Origin: Carettochelys insculpta
Taxonomy: Eukaryota > Chordata > Testudines > Carettochelyidae
Direction: 5' to 3'
Assembly: GCF_033958435.1 (NCBI RefSeq)
Contig: NC_134160.1
Coordinates: 8,853,001-8,917,000 of the forward strand
DNA length: 64,000 bases
Within the stretch, counting starts at the first letter, position 1; each line of letters begins with the position of its first letter. The notes under the pieces were generated by a model, which was not told the origin of the DNA, searched no databases, and saw nothing but the letters and a program-made list of their open reading frames with translations. A program made the translations under genes and the position numbers. This document shows positions 22,401 through 37,400 of this stretch, piece by piece.

Positions 22401-25400
22401 GAAATTCTCCTTTCGTATTCCCTAAATATCCAAAGTATTTTGGCTGGAATCAGCTAGACAGGCTTGAGATTTTGCTGACTGATTGTTTGAGCTCTAGTAA
22501 TTCTGCATAGGTGCTACATGTCACCTCTTTGAAGCCTACCCCTGCATTTGGCACTTTGCCCATCTCAAGATGCCTTCCACTCCATTGTGTTATGTGAGTC
22601 AGACTGCAAAATGAAACATGCCATCAAGTCTGGTAGGATTCACTTTGCCACCTTTGGGACTCACAAATCATAAAGGAATAGATTGGAGCAGTGCAGCTTG
22701 CCACTGCTTTGGATTCTGTATGCGCTGCAGACTGTAAAATAACTTTTATCAATTATTTGAAAAAAGATTACCTTGTATCACACACACATGGAGTGGTGCA
22801 AATAGTAAGGGGAAAATAGTGAATGAGCAAATAAGGGAGCGCCTCTGGTATGTTGGAAGAAATGGAGAAGAATTGACTTTTTGTAAATAGTAAGGGAGAA
22901 CAACAATGTGAGGTTTGAAGTGAAACTGCGTTTTCATTGTATGAGTATATTAGTATCCAACCTTTCCGGTACCCTGGTCAGCACTTACATCTTTTGTCTT
23001 TATCCCCTTTGGTCTTCCACTCTACAGTCAGACCTTATCCCTCTTTTATAGGGAAAGCCTTTACCTGGCCAGTTGTTGGGCAGATCACTAAATTTAGCTT
23101 TTTGTATGATATTTAATTTTCTGGTATGTTGTATGTGAAATGCTGGATAATTATCTACAACCAATTTGAGCATGCAGGGTTTTTCTCTTTTATACTAAAA
23201 ACTAACTTGGGAAATTAAAATGGGTGAAGTGTGATACACCTGAGTCTTTCTCATATGGAGGGACTGACAAGGTTAAAGAGCATTTTTCTTTGCAATAAAT
23301 ATTATCTGTAAGTGAGGATACTGACAACAGCAGCTGTCAAAATTGCAGAGATATGTGGATGTGCTTAGAAAGATCAATGAATATGAGAGTTTCATAGATA
23401 ATAAATGGCTGATACAATTAAAACAGCTGGTATTGCTTTGGTGTCTGGCAAAATGAGCATATTGGAGGTGAGGCACATTAGGGACAGTGGCTAAATAACA
23501 AAGAGAGACTATAAGGAAGAATAGTGTCCAGAAAATATCAGGGCTTGAAGAGTACAAAGTTTAAGGCAATGGAGAGGAATACTACAAAACCAAGGAAAGA
23601 AGATGAGCAATTGAGAAATATTGTTAGTAACTCCATCATGGAAAATTATTTAATTAATTTTTGCCACAAGGAACAAGCTAACAATTGTGATTAGACTACC
23701 AAAACAAAGAGATCTTAGTATATTGTTTCTAATAGAGCTGAAGGTTACATGTACATCCACAGGTATTTGAAATATTTAAAGCGTATATGCACACCAGCAT
23801 TGGGGATGGTGCTGCTTGTCTACTTAGCCCCTCAAATTTGGATGACAAAACTGTTAAGTAGACAGTAGAATTTGTTGGGAATAGTAAGTATAGGTTCAGC
23901 CTACCTAGGTAGAACCACTGCATGCAAGGGTTTTGGTACTCTCTTCTTAGCCTTAAGGATCACTGCCAACTAAGTGAAAGAAATCACCAGCATCAAAAAC
24001 AGAATTAGTTTCCTGTTAGTTTTTAGCTCCCACGTAGGATCATCAGAATGTGTATTTGTGTGTGTGATCTGTGTGTTCGTCTTATCTGATGAAGCTCTTA
24101 ATTATCATGAGTTTCTTGCATAACAACAGACATCTGAACAAATTGACTTTTTAATATTGGTGTGAGTAACCTTATTAAACATGTTACATTGTAAGTGGTT
24201 ATCTTGAAAAGATGGGGAGAGTCCGCATGAGTTAAGAGTTTAATGGCTGTATTCCAAAGCTGTGCATAAGAAAGTTTTAACTCCAAGACACACTAAATAA
24301 TTACAAGATTTGCATTATACTTAGCAAAGCTAACTTGTTAGAACATGTGTCCATTACTATGGACTTCAGCTGCAGAAAAGTGCACACTGTGTCAAATGTC
24401 TTTGTTTCCCAAACGTGCTATTATGGGGCAGTCAGGTACATTTGCACTCATGATAGATAATGACATAAAAATATCTTCCTTCACTGAAAAATAAAATTGT
24501 CTAGGTATATGGAATTCTCAAATAACACACCTAACCTGGGTAATTAAGTTTGTATCCACACTGCACATACATGTCATTTGTTCCCATCCCCCACCTAACC
24601 CCAAGTGCAATGTGTGCTCGCCATCTTGGTTTTTTAGTTTAGTAGTGGTGATAGCATCTGCATGAAGGTTCTTAGTTGTTGGATCTACTTATGTGTAAAT
24701 CCAGTGGTGTATTCAGAACTGACATGGATGGAATCTGCTTCCCAGGGACATGACATTTAAAGATTCTATTACAAAACTGTAGAACCTGTCCAAAATCATA
24801 CCTAAGTAGTGTTGCAGAGGTTCTTTGTCATGGAGGATCTTTGTACAGGTCCTGTGTCAAAGACTGAATTTAACCCCAGAGTAATACAACATAGTGTACA
24901 ACTAAAACTCACCTTACCGCACAATTAAAAAAAAAAAGAAAGTTAAAGTTATAAGGTTTATGTGGTCATGCTACTGTTTTGCTGTACTCTGAGGGCATTA
25001 TTTGAGTGCAACGCTGTTGACAATGCTGCAACCACCTAAGAAGTGCTAGGACGTTAAACTAGGGCAGGGGTGAGCAAACTTTTTACATTAGACCCCATTT
25101 TTCATCCCTACAATTAGCGGCCCCCCTCTGGCATGTCTAATGTAATCCCAAGTGATAGAAAGTTTGGTTATGTTCATAGGAAAAAAAAAATACCCTTTTG
25201 GCTTGTGTAAGAAAATAAATATGTAGACTATAAAAACAAATTAATCAGTATATAGCTGTGAATACACATACATAAAACACGTGTAACATATTTCAATATT
25301 TTTGATTGAATGAGTTTGAGACCCAGCAGCCAATAGTGCTGCATCCCCCTTACGAAATTTCATGCGCCCTGAGGGAACCCATCCCTCACTTTGCTCACCC

Positions 25401-28400
25401 CTGACTTAGGCAGCTAACATTTATTAGGATAATTTTAAAATTGTATTTGAAATATATGCAAATATTTTCATTCTTTTGTGTAAGCGTTTCAACCACAGAC
25501 ACAGGAAAATGTTTTTGAAATTGTATTATAAAAATATTATTTTAAAAGCAGAGTAACATTGCAAATGACTTAGTCTAGGAATGTTTCAGATGATGAAACT
25601 TTTTACCTCATGCATCGTAGATTTCTTATATGTATTAATTTCTTTGAATGGGACTAGTCAGAGTGGCTACATCTACACTACAGCAACCTATTGACAGAAG
25701 TGACTGTCAGAAGAGGTCTACTGGCAAAACTTCTGTCAATAGATTGTATCTACACATAAAAGCAGATCGAAAGAGCAATCCTCTCCATCAACAGAGAGCA
25801 GTCAGACTGCCTGGCACTCTTGACAGAATGGCTGACCAGAAGGTCTGCAACCAGGGCTTCCTGGTGAACCGGCAGGCCTGTCTGTCAACAGAAGGGTCCC
25901 ACAGCATCTACACTGTACTTTTGTCGACAGAAGCATTATTCCTCAATGCAGAGGGGAATAACGCTGTCAGGGAAAGTGCTCTGTTTTGTCGAGACTCTGT
26001 CAACAAAATGCCTTTTGTGTGTAGACGGTCCCAGTTTTGTCAACAGAACTCTGTAGTGTAGACACGGCCTGTGAGTAGAGGTTTCAAAACCTGGCTTTTA
26101 GTAAATAATCTAGTAACACATTAGGTGAGAGGGAATACCAGCTGTTCCCTCTCTCTCCAAGTAGAATGGAGTGAAACAGAGAGACCGTGAGGGTTCACAC
26201 ATGTCACTTTTGCATCCCATATAATCATGTAACTTAACCGAGTGAACCCAACCATTACAAGAAATTAAGGTGGAGGTGTGGTATTTTCGCAGTCTTAAAT
26301 CTTGGTGTCTGACCTAATTTGCATAGATTGTGTATTCCAGTGAAGCATCATACAATGTACATAGCTGTTTCTGACCTCTTTCACTTCAATTCTTGTACAC
26401 CCCAATATTCCTTTTGTAACATGTATTACTGGAGTATCTTTTCTGTGCGCTATGAATGAGTCTATACATCTCTGCATTCATGTAAAAGGGGAGGAAATAT
26501 ATAATGTATTTATTTGTATAGTGCCAGCTGAGTGCCAGGCACTTCACGGACAAGTGTGAACCTATAGGTTAGGGAATCTGATTACTGCTTATGTGTTTGC
26601 AAACTAGCATTTCCTACCAATACCTCTCTAATTGCTTCTAAAATATATTAGCACTCTCAAAACAAAAAGCAGTCAAGTAACACTTTAAAGACTAGCAAAA
26701 TAATTTGTTAGGTGAGCTTTCGTGGGACAGACCCACTTCTTCAGACCATAGCCATACCAGAACAGACTCAATATTTAAGGCACAGAGAACCGAAAACAGT
26801 AATCAAGGAGGACAAATCAGAAAAAAAAAGATCAAGGTGAGCAAATCGGGGGGTGAGGGGGAGGAAGGTCAAGAATTAGATTAAGCCAAGTATGCAGACG
26901 AGCCCTTGTAGTGACTCAGAAAGTTCACATCCTGGTTCAAACCGCCGTATTAGCACTCTGTTTCCACACCCCCAGCCAATAGGGTACTGTCCCGCCACAG
27001 TTCACCTGCCTCTCTGGGTGCGTGAGGCTTAAGGTTCCTGAACCTGACAAGTGACTGAAATTTGGGCACCAGGCAAACCAATAAGAAAATCAACAAGAAA
27101 TGAGAAACATCAACAATTTAAGCTTGCTTGCTGGAATGTGCGGACCATGCTGACCGGCTTGACTGAAGATCTTCAGGCCATCAGTGACACCCGCAAGACT
27201 GCTGTCATCAACGAGGAACTGAAGAGGCTCAGAGTTGATATCGCACTGCAAGAGATGCGACTCACAGATTCGGGATCTCTAAAGGAAAAGGACTACACCT
27301 TTTTCTGGCAGGGTAAAGCCCAAGAAGAACCCAGAGAGCATGGTGTTGGCTTTGCTGTCAGAAACACCCTTCTACAAATGGTTGATTTAGTCATGGGCGG
27401 ATCAGAAAGACTTCTTCGGATCACACTTCAAACTTGCGCCGGTCCTGTCCACCTGATCAGTGCTTATGCTCCAACCCTGTACGCCACACCAGAAGTAAAA
27501 GACAAGTGCTATGACGTGCTTAGTGCTGCTGTAGCGCAAATACCTGCTCGTGAACAACTGTACATCTTGGGTGACTTCAATGCAAGAGTTGGAGCTGATT
27601 GGGCCTCATGGCCTTCCTGCTTAGGACACTTCCATGTGGGAAAAATGAATGACAATGGACAGCGTCTCCTTGAACTGTGCTCATACCACAATCTGTGCAT
27701 CACACACACATACTTCCAAACGAAGCCACAGCACAGAGTGTCATGGAGACACCCACGCTCGAAGCACTGGCATCAACTAGATGTGGTCATCGCTAGGCGT
27801 AATAACCTCAAAAACGTCCTTCTGACACGCAGCTATCATAGTGCTGACTATGATACAGATCACTCGCTAGTTTGCTCCAAGCTCAAGCTGAGACCCAAGA
27901 AGATGTACTGCTCTAAACCTGCTGGAAGGCCCCACATTGACGCCAGAAAGACAGCAAACTCGGAGAAAGCTGAAAAGTTCAGAGAGACCCTCCAGGAACA
28001 TCTGCGCAGCGGCCCTGAGGATGCCGATGCGACATCCAAATGGCAACATCTGAGGGATACAGTTTACAACACAGCCTTGTCGGTGTTTGGAGGAAGAGCT
28101 AGAAACACGAACGACTGGTTTGAAGCTAACTCCGATGAGATGATTCCAGTCATTGAAAAGAAGCGCACTGCACTCCTGGAGTACAAACGCTCACCGAGCC
28201 AGAGTACCCAGCAAGCACTTAGAGAGGCCAGAAGAACAGTACAGGAGACAGCCAGGTGCTGTGCCAACAACCACTGGCTCCAGCTATGCAGCAGCATCCA
28301 GACCTGTGCCAACTTTGGTAATCTCAGAGGAATGTATGAGGGTATGAGGAAGGCATTAGGACCCACCCAGAACAAGATGGCACCTCTGAAATCCAAATCT

Positions 28401-31400
28401 GGTGAAGTCATCGCTGACAAAGCCAAACAGATGGAGCGCTGGGTTGAGCACTACTCCGAGCTGTACTCACGTGAGAACGTTGTGGTTGACGCAGCCCTCG
28501 ATGCCATCGAGCTCCTACCAGTAATGGACGAACTGGATCAAGAACCGACTGTGGATGAACTGAAGAGAGCCATCGACAGCATTGCAGCAGGAAAGGCCCC
28601 TGGTCAGGGTGATATACCACCAGAGGTAATCAAATGTGCCGCGGACACACTCCTGGAACCCCTACATGAGCTACTGTTCCTGTGCTGGAAAGAGGGTGAG
28701 GTTCCACAGGATATGCGCAATGCTAACGTTGTATAAGAACAAAGGAGACAGAAGCGACTGCAACAACTACCGTGGAATCTCCCTCCTAAGCGTCACTGGT
28801 AAACTGTTCGCTCGCGTCATCCTTGGCAGACTCCAGAAGATTGCTGAGAGGGTGTACCCCAAATCGCAGTGCAGATTCCGCGCAGAGAGGTCTACCGTTG
28901 ACATGGTCTTCTCTCTAAGGCAGCTGCAGGAGAAGTGCAGGGAGCAGAGAAAGCCACTCTACATAGCCTTCATCGACCTGACCAAGGCCTTTGACTTGGT
29001 CAGCAGGATGGTCTGTTCAAACTGCTCCACAAGATAGGCTGTCCTCCACGGTTACTCAAGATGATCCAGTCGTTCCACGAAGACATGAGAGGAGCCATCC
29101 AATATGACAGCGCATTATTGGATGCTTTCAGAATCAGGAGCGGCGTCAAACAAGGATGCGTGCTTGCTCCGACATTGTTTGGGATCTTCTTCGCACTCCT
29201 CCTGAAGCATGCCTTTGGATCTACAACAGAGGGCATCTTGCTGCACACAAGATCTGATGGGAAACTGTTTAACCTTGCAAGGCTGAAAGCTAAGTCTAAG
29301 GTGCGAGAAGTCCTCATCAGAGACATGCTGTTCGCAGACGATGCTGCTGTCGTGTCTCACACAGAAGACCAGCTTCAGAAACTACTGGATCAGTTCTCCA
29401 AAGCGTACAAGGACTTCGGGCTTACCATCAGCCTAAAGAAGATAAACGTACTCAGTCAGGATGTTGCTGAATCCCCATCAGTCAGCATTGACAACTATAC
29501 GTTAGAGGTCGTCCACGAGTTCGTTTACCTCGGGTCCACCATCACTGACACCCTGTCGTTGGACACTGAGCTAAATAGGAGGATTGGAAAAGCAGCCACA
29601 ACTCTGTCCAGACTCGGCAAGAGAGTGTGGAATAACAACAAGCTGTACACTCACACCAAAATGCAAGTCTACAGAGCCTGCATCCTCAGCACCCTCCTTT
29701 ATGGCAGCGAGACTTGGACCCTGTATGCCCGCCACAAAAAGAGGCTGAACGTCTTCCACTTGCGCTGCCTCAGGCGCATCCTTGGAATATCATGGAAAGA
29801 CAGAGTGACCAACACCGCCGTCCTCGAGCAAGCTGGAATCCCAACCATGCATACCCTCCTCAGGCAGCATCGACTCCGCTGGCTTGGCCACGTCCACAGG
29901 ATGAATGATGGAAGGATTCCAAAAGACATCCTGTATGGTGAGCTAGCCTCTGGCAAAAGACCTCCCAGTTGCACTACAAAGATGTCTGCAAGAGAGACCT
30001 CAGAGAGGTAGACATCGATCTGGACAACTGGGAAGAACTAGCAGACGACCGCAGCAGATGGAGGCAGGGGTTACACAAGGGCCTTCAGAAGGGCGAGATG
30101 AAGATCAGACAGCTAGCAGAGGAGAAGCGAGCACACAGAAAGCACAATAAGGACTTGCCAGACACCCACTACATCTGCAAGAGATGCAGCAAGGACTGTC
30201 ACTCTCATGTGGGTCTTCATAGTCAAATAGATGCTGTAAATGAAGTCCTCAGTTGAAACTTTAAAGGGCGCGATCCATAGTCTATGCAGACTGAAGGATG
30301 CCTCCACACCACAGTCATTCCATGGCTGCATAAATATGGAACTTCAGCATTGCTGTTTAAAGAATTATTTAAATAGTTTTGGGTTAGAGGTTTCTGAGAT
30401 GCATGGAGGGTTGGTTTGTTAAAATAGTTGTTAATGGAGGCCATCCAGAGAATTATCTTTGGTGCACATAGCAAAAAAGGTGTGCAATTGCTCAGCAATT
30501 AGCCCAGTGAAAACCCTAGGTGGTGCTTTTCTCTAGACAAGAATAATTGTCAGAGAACTGGCAAGTGATAATGGCTTCTCTTTCTGTGATAATTTGCTTC
30601 ATCACTCTGAGATAAGAACCTTTTTGAATTTTAATGAAATGGAAAGAAGTGATCTACTTGATAGGAAAGAAGCTCATTACTTTCCACCACTAACTCTTCA
30701 GGGCTAACAGATATTCAGGTGCTAGAGAACTTCTGCTTAGGTGTAAATTTGCTCTTCACACAAGCTTTCTTTTCTGTATCTTTTACGAAGGCTTATGTAA
30801 ACTTCTCAGATAATATGAATGGCTCTGCACTGTACAGAAACCTGACAGTCCTATGCAACATCACACACGCTAATTCTTGGCAGTTTGTAGGTAGACTTCA
30901 CAGGGCAAAGTTCCATTGAGCTTGATGGTCCTGTGATACAAAGATAACTGCTTGAGGATATTTTGGGAGAGCCACTCTTTTTGGTAAAAAAAAAAAAAAA
31001 AAAAAGGATGTTTATATTATGTATATTTACACAAACACCTTGTTGCACAAGTTCACACAATGCAGTGAGAGGTCATATTTTTGAGATAATGGAGCTCTGA
31101 TTTTCATTACTTCTGGTACTTGCCATGTTTCTTTTGGCCAGCTTCATTGATGTAGCAGAACATATTAACTAATGTTGGGGTTCAGCAATATTTTTTGATG
31201 GAGGGCTACTCCAAGAATTTGGTAAGTGGTCAAGCACCACACTCTTTGATTATATTAATGCAGGAGGTGTGGGGACTGGGATGGAGGTTGAGGGCAGAAG
31301 GGAGCTTGGGGTAGGGGACTAGAATGAGGAGGAGGTGTGGGGTGAAAGAGGGTATTGTGATCTGGGGAAGAGCATTTGGGTGTGTGGCGCAGGCGGTATG

Positions 31401-34400
31401 GGTATAGGAGATGATTCTGACCTGGGAGACTGTAGAGGGGTGTAGGATCTGGGAGGGGATTGTTCTGGGGTGGCATTAGCAGGCAAAATTTCCTCTTTCT
31501 TCCAGGCTTGCATCACTCAGAGAAGCACATGGTCCCTGCAACTTATTTGCTTTGAGTGGCCTCCAGGGGTGCGCCAGGCAGGGAGCCTGCCTGAATCTTC
31601 CAGTGGGCCACAGCATGGTGGCAGCCCCTGATTAATGTGATAACTCTTGTAATAATGACCTGAATAAATATTGAGTAGTCTCTGAACAGCTTGTCTCAAA
31701 ATCTTCTGAGATCTCTTTTGTCCAATGGTTGAAGTGTTGGATTGAGAGTTGGGCTATTTGGTTTCTTTTTCTGGCTCTTCCAAAGCCTTTGTGATCTTAG
31801 ATCACTTGTATCTCCATATTCCCATTTTTAAAAATCAATCTCTTTACTTTAAAGCAAGGTTGGAGAAACTATGGTCCATGGGCCCAGTCCAGCCCCCAGT
31901 TTACATTGATCCATCCCGCAGTGAGGCTTCCCCCTGCAGCAGCTCTACGGAGAGAGTCTCTGAGCCCTCGGCACCCTTGCCCCACGGGACTGGAGCACAA
32001 AGGGAGTCCCTGTAACCTGTGCTCTTGTGCAGCTGCTTAGGAGAGATTCAAACTCTGAACAGCTAGTTAGCAGAGCACCCACAACTAGGCTTTTTATTTC
32101 TACTGGTGATGCACGTTTGCCTGTGCCTCAGTGTACATAAAATTATTCTGCACTTGGGTGGAAAAAAATCAGGTGGAAAAGATTAGAGGGAACATTGCCC
32201 ACACCCTGAGTTATGTGGGCCAAGTGAAGCGTATTTTGCTTCTCACTTGTGGGTGGCTGCTGACAGATTTTTGGTGGGTCAGTGACCCTGCACCAAGAAA
32301 GTTCCCCCCCTCGGTGCTTAAAAGAGTATTATGAGACACAATAGGCATCTGTATTAATTCTTTTTTTGTTTTTGAAGTTGTATGATGTCATGTGAGCTCT
32401 AAGTTGCTAGCATTATAAAAGTGTGTGTGCTTGAGGGAGAGAACTAAACTTCTGTAGCTCTTACGTTGGGAGAACACAGAAAATTACATGACCTTTGTAA
32501 ATTAATATGGATACAAATTAGAAAAAATTGGAACCTTTCAGCCATGACCACATGAATTTGAATAGTCAACCAGCTGCTTACAAAACTTTATTTAAAAAAA
32601 AATAAGATCATGCTCAAGAAAGAGGTTGCCATAAAGCATTTTGTAACAGCAATAAAAGTTGTGTTTTGCCACTTTGTAAAAACAAAAATTCAAAAGCATT
32701 TTGTGTAATTTTTAGAGACTCCATTAACCCAAGTCAGCTTGTGTTTGAACAAATGTCTGTTTACTTACATAGGTGATAATGTTATATATGGAGATATACC
32801 TGTCTCATAGAGCTGGAAGGGACCTTGAGAGGTCATTGAGTCCAGTCCCCTGCACTCACAGCAGGACCCATACCATCCCTGACAGTTTTTTAATCTATTT
32901 GCCCCAAATCCCTAAATGCCACCCCCCACCTCTACCCCACCAAGGATTAATCTCCCAATGCTCAACCTACTGAGCTATCCCTCCCATTACACGAAAGCTA
33001 TTCTGAGAAGAAAAGTATATAGTACATTTTTTTTTATCAGCACAATATTGTCTTTTGTCATTCCACTCTTAACTGCAAGTTCTCAAATTAATATCAGTTG
33101 TCTGTCTTCTTTACAGTACATTTCTGTACCTGAAATTCCTGGTGGTGTGGGCACTAGTATTGCTGGCAGATTTTGTCCTGGAGTTCCGATTTGAATATCT
33201 GTGGCCATTTTGGCTTTTCATCAGGAGTGTTTACGATTCGTTCAGATACCAGGGATTGGTAAGTGTAACAGAAAACATTTAAAAATTAATTTTCTGGTTC
33301 TGATAGCGACTATGGTAGGGTTGCAACGTTCTCGAGGATTCCATGTTGAGAACTGTTGCGAATGTTGAATTTCGTGGGTAGGGCAGGTAGCTTTGGGTAG
33401 CAGCGGGCAGAGGCGGAGACCAGTGGTGGGGCCATATGCCGGAGCCCCGGGGAAGTGAGGCTGTTCACAAATACCTGAATTCATAAATGTGGCACTCGCC
33501 AATGTTGTGACCTTGCTATACCCTGTAAGAATGAGAGAGGTCTGGCATCAAGTACCCTCATACAACCAACTCAGCATGCTTTACTGATAACTGCTCTTGA
33601 AAGAAAGGATGGCCAAACAGAGCACTAACCTAGGACTTGAGAGACCTATGTTCCAGTTCCTTCTTTGTCACAGACTTCCTGTTTGACCTTGTTTAAATCA
33701 TTTAGTCTCTTCACACTTCAGTTTCCTAACACTAAAATGAGAATAATAGTGCATTCTTACCTCCTATCGGGTGTTTCAAGTGTAAATGGGTTAAAAATAT
33801 TGTGAGGCCTTCCTATACTATGGTAATGAGGGTTAGATTGTGTGGCTACTCTTTTGTGTTGTACTTTCTCTCTCTTCCTTCCATGTTCCTTACCTGAAAA
33901 TTTGTGGGTCTTATAATTCTGCTGCAACTTCCTCAAATTGATTCATTTGTTGTACAAATCTGACGGACATTTAAAAATAGAAAATGTATGGTGAAATCTA
34001 AATTATGTTTAAATAATCTGTGGTGTTACTTATATGTGCAGTGAATGTGGCATTCAGAATATTATCAATGTTTAACAAAATGCTTTATTTAAGTGCCCAG
34101 CTCCATTGAATTCCAGTAAAATTTGAGCTTTAATTCCCTCAGAAATCGCAGCTGTGGCTCCTAACGACAATGTGTCTATAATTTAAATTGGCTCACAATT
34201 TGTATTTTACTGTACTTGACCTATCTAACGGTAAGAATGTAACAATAAATAGGATTTTAATTGCAATTATTAAAAAAGTAATAGTGATCCACTCATAACA
34301 TTAACTTGCAATTGAAAGTAAGGGAAATAATTATAAATTTTATGGTTTGATGTGAAAAAAAGAAAGATTTGTCAGTTTTTCACTGTGAGGATTACATATT

Positions 34401-37400
34401 TTAAAAGTAATTGAAAACTATTGCTTTAATGTAGATTGTTACTCACCACTGGGTAATCTTTATTTCAAAAATCTTGGGAGTATAGTTCAAATATTTAAAT
34501 GCCTTCAATGCCTTTAGTGAGCAGTAATGCCCAGGGGAAGAGAATATATTCCATTAAATTACAATTTGGTATTTATAAATCACTTAATAGCTTTAACAGC
34601 CTTATTTCTCAATGTTCTAACAAGGGGGTTTGGTGGTTCATATGAGAAACACAAGTGGGCTGGCCTTGCAGTTGTAGTCAAATAACTACACACCTCTCCT
34701 GTAATCAGACTAGAAACCAAAACCCAAGTGTCTCTAGCACTTCAGAATAGAAAGGATTGGATGATTCTGAATGCCTCAGAACATGGGAAACGTTATATCA
34801 TATTAAGCTAATGGTCCATCTAGGCCAGTGTCCTATCAAGCAGTGGAAACAAAGTTTCTTCATTGCTGCTTTCAGTGATTTGGCTTATGTACTGAAGCAC
34901 CAGGTTTTACATCCTTATATTTTTATCCCATTAATATAATCTGGATGTTCTCATCCATTTAAATACGTAATTCTTTTTTGCAATTGTGCTGTCACAAAAT
35001 GGCATTGTTGACATCAAAAGGATAATATACAGGTTGCACCTCCCTTGTCTGGCATGCTCACGAGATGAGAGTTCACAAACAAGAGAATTTGCCGGATGAG
35101 GGGAGGTGTAGGACTTCTGTGGGCAGATATCCCTGCACTCCAGGATTGCGACAGCCCCATCCTGCAGCCTCCCTTCCCAGCAGCCCAGGATCCAAGGGGT
35201 TGCCATGGGGCTCCAGCCAGCCCCTGCCCTCTGGCTGCTATGGGGCGGGCAGGGGCTCCGGCTCCCAGCCCTGGGGCAGTCTTCCAGCCCCTGTTGCCAG
35301 AGGGCAGGCAGTAGGTCCTGGCTCCCAGCCACCACAGGGCCAGCAGGGGCTTCAGGCCCCAGCTCCCATGCTGTTGGCAGGGGCTTCTGCACATCCCACT
35401 ACTCTCTCATCTGTTAACATCCATGGTCCAGCAGGACCACAGTTGTTGCCAGACGAGAGAGTACCAGATTTCAGAAGTGCATGTTATAGTAACGTCAAAG
35501 CCTGTCAACAGGACAGTTGAAATCCTGCCTGCAGCTAAACAAAAAAGGAGTCCTGTAGCATTCTAAAGACTAACAAAATGATTTATTAGCTGATGAGCTT
35601 TCGTGGGACAGACCCACTTCTTTCCCAGATCTGGAAAAGAAGTGGGTCTGTCCCACGAAAGCTCATCAGCTAATAAATCATTTTGTTAGTGTTTAAAATG
35701 CAACAGGACCCTTTGTGAAGATACAGAGTAACACATTTGCACACACTGCTGGCAGAGTGCATAGAACCTACACAGTTATTAGCAGGGTGTTGTTTATTTC
35801 ATAAATGTATTGGTTAGAACCTTTCAGCCAATCAGATTGCTGTGTTAGTCTGTCCCATTTTATAAGTAACTTTTTGATGTTGAAATAACCCTAATGTCAT
35901 CCACTCTGTACTTCACAATTAGTATATAAAGTAGTAGTTTCTTCTGGAGTGTAACTGAACCATTAAAATGTTTTCTTTTTCCCTTTTCTCAGGCCTTTTC
36001 AGTATTTTTTGTTTGTGTAGCATTCACATCCAATATAATATGTCTGCTCTTCATACCAATACAATGGCTATTTTTTGCTGCCAGCACGTATGTATGGGTA
36101 CAGTATGTCTGGCACACAGGTGAGTCAACATTCTCTTAGTTACAACATAGTCATTAAATATAAATCTTACTGTTGCATAGCAAAATTTAAGAAATACAAT
36201 TTGTTTATTCCAGTTTGCTCTTTCAGCTAGAGTTGTGCCTTCCATTTGTTTCACAGCCTGGTTAAGTCTCTATTTTGTGGGAATGGATAAATTTAATTTC
36301 AAAATAACCTTAACACAATGACTTTTATTTGAGACTTCTTCTTATTCACTTTTTTTTTTTTGTTAACAGTCACCTTAACTAGTAGCATGAAAAGCATATC
36401 TAGGGGAATCTCCAGAACAGCAGAAACTAGCTATGAATGCCTGATCTTGCTGAGTAACTGTTTTAACTCAGGAAATTTGGAGCATTAATATTAAAAAAAA
36501 CCTGGAGTTTTGTCAAACAGTACTGTTTCTGTTTCTATTTAGGTTAGAGATGCTTAACTGGGAGATTGATGATGAAGCAAATATATTTTACCCCTTTCAC
36601 TGACAAAAAATGTTTACCAGACGATGCTGTGTACGTTTTTAATAAAAAGATTACTTTATCTAACACCATGAATATTTGCAGGTTAAACCACTTGTCACAA
36701 TAACTTTTTTATAGCCATGACAGTGTTGCTAATTCCAAGCTTTTAAAAAAAGAATCAGATCCTAAAAACTTATGATTGGTTTAAAAATCCTAAGAATATT
36801 TTAAAAATACATTTGGGTTTTTTATTTGGTTTCTAACCCCTTAGGGTGCACTCGTGTTATGATTTCAAAATTTTCTCCCATTGGACTCTGACAAAGGCTC
36901 ACATCCCCCTGTCTGATCTAACTTGTTTTTTCCTCTTTTGATAAATACTATTGATAGTGGGCCATTTCCACCTTGCTGAATAGACCTTGTCAGCTCTGGT
37001 CCTCCCTTTTACTGGGCCACCACTCTTTAAATACCCCTCTGAAACCACCCCCCCACTCATGCATCTGATGAAACGGGTCTTTGCCCATGAAAGCTTATGC
37101 TCCAAAATATGTTAATCTATAAGGTGGCACAAAACTTCTTGTTTTCAAAATTTTCTCTGCAGCCAAGAGGGCTTTTTAATAAAGAATGTGAAGATTATCA
37201 CCTATTCACACTCCTGAAAAAGCTGGGAGCTTTAAGTAAAACACCAAATATCGTAAAATCACAAGTGTTAGCAACACTGCAGTGAGCGTTTCTCAACCCA
37301 CTGGTGGAGGCAGCATCTTGCCAACAATTTAATCATTGGTAGTAAGAGTATGTGAGAGCCCAGTGGAAGAGACTGAGAACCATTTGCTGTCCATTTTTAA

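Larger units (their letters stand above)
12733..33116 (+). other. MACO1 intron 1 (20.4 kb)
   Basis: Bounded by a GT donor at 12733 and a TTTACAG acceptor ending at 33116. It holds two CR1 pieces, several hAT and MITE elements, one PLE tail, the APE-RT LINE and a third CR1 tail, listed separately. I see no gene or clear repeat in 13051-15984, in 20875-25064 (other than poly-T and AT-rich tracts), in 17286-18450 or in 26070-26645. The first part (to about 13600) is CpG-island shore. Confidence 0.9.

Noticed and set aside
25648..26061. 137-codon open frame
   Set aside because: It coincides with a MITE with inverted ends, and the second copy of the element does not keep the frame.
34931..35520. 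Overlapping frames of 126-153 codons on both strands
   Set aside because: They fall inside a mariner-type element with a GC-rich tandem interior.
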